A stretch of DNA of 64,000 bases from NCBI GenBank assembly GCA_963728925.1, contig CAVSMB010000012.1, forward strand, positions 1-64,000. Direction: 5' to 3'. Position 1 is the stretch's first letter. Every line of letters begins with the position of its first letter. A model generated the notes under the pieces. It ran no database searches and was not told the DNA's origin. It was given only the letters and a program-made list of their open reading frames with translations. Positions 61,458 through 64,000 of this stretch are shown in pieces. Source of the DNA: JBBPZA01 sp963728925 (lineage in GTDB: Bacteria; Actinomycetota; Thermoleophilia; Solirubrobacterales; Solirubrobacteraceae). Both the position numbers and the translations under genes were made by a program.

Positions 61458-62437
61458 GGCGCCGCTTCCATGACGCGGCGGATGCCAGCCAGGACGCGCT
61501 CGACCGACGGCAAGTAGAGCTCCTCGACCGAGGCGATCGGATACGGCGTGTCGTAGGCCGCGACGCGCCCGATCGGCGCCTCCAGCGACCAGAACGCCTC
61601 CTCCTGAATCGTCGCCGCGACCTCGGCGCCGAAGCCGCTGGTCAGCGTCGCCTCGTGGACGACGAGCGCGCGCCCGCAGCGCGCGACCGCCTCGCGCAGC
61701 GCGTCGGTGTCCAGGGGCACGAGGCTGCGGAGGTCCAGCACGCCCACCGAGTACCCCTCGCCGGCGGCGAGGGCGGCGGCGCGCTCCGCGACGACGACCG
61801 CCGCGCTCCAGGCGACGATCACGAGGTCGTCGCCCTCGCGGGCGGTACGAGCCGCGCCGAGCGGCGTGGTGTAGTCGCCGTCGTCCACCTCGTCCTTGAT
61901 GAGCCGGTAGCCGCGCAGCGGCTCGCAGAAGAGCACCGGGTCCGGGTCGCGCAGCGCGGAGAGCAGCAGGCCCTTGGCGTCGCGCGCCGTCGCCGGCATG
62001 ACGACCTTCAGTCCGGCGGCGCCCGCGTACTTGGCCTCGTGGGCGTCTGAGTGCAGCTCCGGCGTGCGCACGTTGCCCCCGAACGGGGCGCGGATGACCA
62101 TCGGCATCGGGTAGCGCCCCTGCGAGCGGAAGCGCATGCGCGCGACCTGTCCCTCGATCTGGTGGAAGGCCTGGCTGCCGAAGCCCAGGAACTGCAGCTC
62201 GGGGACCGGGCGCAGGCCGCTGCAGGCCAGGCCGACCGCCGAGCCGACGATGACCGCCTCGGCCAGCGGCATGTCGACGACGCGGTCGGCGCCGAAGCGC
62301 TCCTGCAGGCCCTCCGTCGCGCGGAAGACACCGCCGTTGACGCCGATGTCCTGGCCCAGGAGGACGACGCGCTCGTCGCGCTCCATCTCCTCGGCGAGGC
62401 CCGAGCGGATCGCCTCGACCATGTTCATGACCGCCAT
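61454..62437 (-). CDS. 2-oxo acid dehydrogenase E1 component, beta subunit
   Basis: 327 aa transketolase-like protein. NMVEAIRSGLAEEMERDERV, VLLGQDIGVNGGVFRATEGL, RVVDMPLAEAVIVGSAVGLA and the C-terminal LDLRSLVPLDTDALREAVAR. It forms the alpha2beta2 thiamine-diphosphate enzyme with the E1alpha encoded just upstream; the start overlaps its stop. The Glu that activates the cofactor is in PLAEAV. Confidence 0.92.
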   Translation of the reverse strand: MAVMNMVEAIRSGLAEEMERDERVVLLGQDIGVNGGVFRATEGLQERFGADRVVDMPLAEAVIVGSAVGLACSGLRPVPELQFLGFGSQAFHQIEGQVARMRFRSQGRYPMPMVIRAPFGGNVRTPELHSDAHEAKYAGAAGLKVVMPATARDAKGLLLSALRDPDPVLFCEPLRGYRLIKDEVDDGDYTTPLGAARTAREGDDLVIVAWSAAVVVAERAAALAAGEGYSVGVLDLRSLVPLDTDALREAVARCGRALVVHEATLTSGFGAEVAATIQEEAFWSLEAPIGRVAAYDTPYPIASVEELYLPSVERVLAGIRRVMEAAP

Positions 62438-63507
62438 CAGTCGCCGTCCTGCGTCGCCGACGCGCGCTGGCGCTCCACACGCGCGGGGGGATCGGCGTAG
62501 ACGTGCCCGAAGAGGGCGTCCACCCCGGGCGCCGGCTCGCTCTCGACCTCGGCCACCGCGGCGTCGACCAGCCTCTTGGCCTCGGCCCGCTGCTCGCCCT
62601 CAGAGGCCTCGTCGACGAGGCCGCGGTCGGCGAGGTGGCGCCGGACCCGGTCGACCGGGTCGAACCCACGCTGGCGCTCGAGCTCGACCGTGTCCACGTA
62701 GCGGGTGGGGTCGTCGGAGGTGTTGTGCGGGCCCATCCGGTAGGTGCGGGCCTCGATGAGCGTCGGCCCCTCGCCCGCCCGCGCCCGGGCGACCGCCCGC
62801 GCCGTGGCGTCGTGGACGGCGAAGAGGTCGTTGCCGTCGACGAGCTCGCCTCCGAACCCGTAGCCCGCCGCCCGAGCGGCGAAGCTCGGGGTGGCGCTCT
62901 GCTTGGCGACCGGGGTGGAGATCGCCCAGCCGTTGTTCTTGAGCACGAAGACCACCGGCGCCCGGCGGACCCCGGCGAGGTTCATCGCCTCGTGAGCGTC
63001 GCCCTCCGACGAGGCGCCCTCGCCGAAGTAGACGATCACGACGCCGTCGGAGCCCTGGTGACGCAGACCCCACGCAAGGCCGACCGCGTGGGGGATCTGG
63101 GCGGCCAGCGAGATCTGGTACGGGAGGACGCGGACGCCCTCGCCCATGTCGTTGCCGGCCGGGTTGCCGACGAAGTACTGCAGCGCCTTGCGCAGGGTGT
63201 AGCCCTGGCGCAGCATCGCGGGCAGCTCGCGGTACTGGGGGACGACCCAGTCGCGCTCGGGGTCGAGCGCCCAGGCGCTACCGATGACGGCGGCCTCCTC
63301 GCCGTTGACCGTCGAGAAGGTGCCCAGCCGGCCCTGGCGCTGGAGCGAGAACGCGCGCTCGTCGAAGGTCCGCGAGAGCAGCATCGCGCGCCACGCGGAG
63401 AGCAGCGCCTCGTCGTCCATCGCAGGGGTGTAGCCCTCCGCCAATGTGCCGTCCGGCAACAGCACGCGGTGGGGCTCGGGAAGGTGGGCGGGGCTCTGGG
63501 TGATCAT
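62437..63507 (-). CDS. 2-oxo acid dehydrogenase E1 component, alpha subunit
   Basis: 356 aa from ATG 63507 (63519 also possible). RAMLLSRTFDERAFSLQRQG, GLAWGLRHQGSDGVVIVYFG, and the thiamine-diphosphate site GEGASSEGDAHEAMNLAGV with VFVLKNNGWAISTP. The phosphorylation-loop region HNTSDDPTRYVD is near residue 270. Similar to pyruvate and branched-chain E1alpha subunits; the 2-oxo acid cannot be fixed by sequence alone. The start overlaps the SDR stop (ATGA). Confidence 0.92.
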   Translation of the reverse strand: MITQSPAHLPEPHRVLLPDGTLAEGYTPAMDDEALLSAWRAMLLSRTFDERAFSLQRQGRLGTFSTVNGEEAAVIGSAWALDPERDWVVPQYRELPAMLRQGYTLRKALQYFVGNPAGNDMGEGVRVLPYQISLAAQIPHAVGLAWGLRHQGSDGVVIVYFGEGASSEGDAHEAMNLAGVRRAPVVFVLKNNGWAISTPVAKQSATPSFAARAAGYGFGGELVDGNDLFAVHDATARAVARARAGEGPTLIEARTYRMGPHNTSDDPTRYVDTVELERQRGFDPVDRVRRHLADRGLVDEASEGEQRAEAKRLVDAAVAEVESEPAPGVDALFGHVYADPPARVERQRASATQDGD

Positions 63508-64000
63508 GGATGCATCCATCCTCCATCACCGACCCACCCGCCGTCCACCAGGACGCTCGACCCGCTGATGTAGGACGCCTCATCGCCGGCCAGGAACGCG
63601 ATGACGCGGGCGACCTCCTCGGGCTCGGCCAGGCGCCGCAGCGGAGTCCGGGCGGCCACGTCCTCGCGCGTGAAGCCTCCGGCGGCCATCGATGCGGCCA
63701 GCAGGTCGGTGGCCACGTAGGCCGGTGCGACGGAGACGACCCGGATGCCGCGCGGCGACCATTCGGCCGCCAGCGTCTTGGTCAGGCCCTCCAGGCCGTG
63801 CTTCGCTGCGCTGTAGGCGGCGCGCCGCGCGAGGCCGACGTGCCCGGTCAGCGAGGAGACGTTGACGATGACCCCGCGCCCGGCGGCGAGCATGACCCGG
63901 CCCGCCGCCGCCGCGCACGCGAAGGGCGTCACGAGGTCGAGCTCGACGATCCGCCGAAAGTCCTCGGGCGCGAGCGTCTCGGAGGCGGCGACCTGGCCGG
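63504..64000 (-). CDS. SDR-family oxidoreductase, partial (5' end outside window)
   Basis: The last 165 codons of a classical SDR. GVIVNVSSLTGHVGLARRAA has the catalytic Ser, AYSAAKHGLEGLTKTLAAEW the YxxxK, then VAPAYVATDLLAASM and the C-terminal YISGSSVLVDGGWVG. The Rossmann glycine motif is beyond the right edge. It is the most upstream visible gene of the E1-E2-E3 operon and overlaps E1alpha by 4 bp, so it may provide or consume an intermediate of the same pathway, such as a sugar acid. Confidence 0.88.
   Translation of the reverse strand, partial: GQVAASETLAPEDFRRIVELDLVTPFACAAAAGRVMLAAGRGVIVNVSSLTGHVGLARRAAYSAAKHGLEGLTKTLAAEWSPRGIRVVSVAPAYVATDLLAASMAAGGFTREDVAARTPLRRLAEPEEVARVIAFLAGDEASYISGSSVLVDGGWVGDGGWMHP

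Overview
The window is GC-rich DNA (well above 65% by eye) with many GTG starts, tightly packed genes and actinobacterial gene families: an F420-type PPOX oxidoreductase, an NhaA-DsbA fusion, a VLRF1-type release factor, an RsbA-like MEDS anti-sigma factor and a DUF5996 protein. A Thermoleophilia/Solirubrobacterales-like actinomycete is my best guess. This is inference from gene content; no rRNA or tRNA gene was seen.

Layout. 1-4.8 kb is the edge of a surface-polysaccharide locus: a broken glycosyltransferase, a methyltransferase, two tandem GT2 enzymes and a MOP flippase. 4.9-30 kb is mostly housekeeping and catabolic genes: TMEM175 channel, gluconokinase, PadR regulator, aldo/keto reductase, photolyase, LLM oxidoreductase, SDR, DEAD helicase, NhaA-DsbA, prolyl aminopeptidase, galactokinase, VOC protein, beta-helix protein, BI-1, and MarR and Crp regulators. 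It is peppered with truncated genes. 28.4-32 kb is a decayed mobile patch: an IS1634-like element, an ArdC-like zincin remnant and a broken MFS gene. 41.5-42.3 kb holds a 5'-truncated group II intron.

32-41 kb, between these mobile remnants, is a stress and ion-homeostasis island: universal stress protein, two response regulators, a NarL-type kinase, small membrane proteins, NhaA, GlsB/YeaQ, a frameshifted VLRF1 release factor, an ArsB/NhaD transporter and a CBS-domain protein. Its intergenic regions share an 18-bp inverted repeat, ATGGGS-N6-SCCCAT, found at seven positions, two of them imperfect and several paired. I did not find it elsewhere in the window. I propose a DosR-like regulon run by the resident kinase/regulator pair. 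This is the most interesting signal here.

42.4-51.8 kb carries an anti-sigma factor, an EmrB-type exporter, a YeeE/YedE pair and a dense set of gene remnants. 51.8-64 kb is intact carbon catabolism: sugar isomerase/epimerase plus Gfo/Idh/MocA dehydrogenase, GntR regulator, aminotransferase, and a seven-gene, almost entirely overlapping minus-strand operon (SDR, E1alpha, E1beta, E2, E3, ketoglutaric-semialdehyde-type dehydrogenase, XdhC).

A striking theme is deletion scarring. Three divergent gene pairs have lost their shared promoter and both 5' ends (about 11.30, 12.07 and 51.18 kb). Other genes have internal or terminal deletions (UGPase, sodium:solute symporter, thiolase, 2OG oxygenase) or single-base frameshifts. 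This could be real decay or sequence/assembly error, and the two cannot be separated from the sequence alone.
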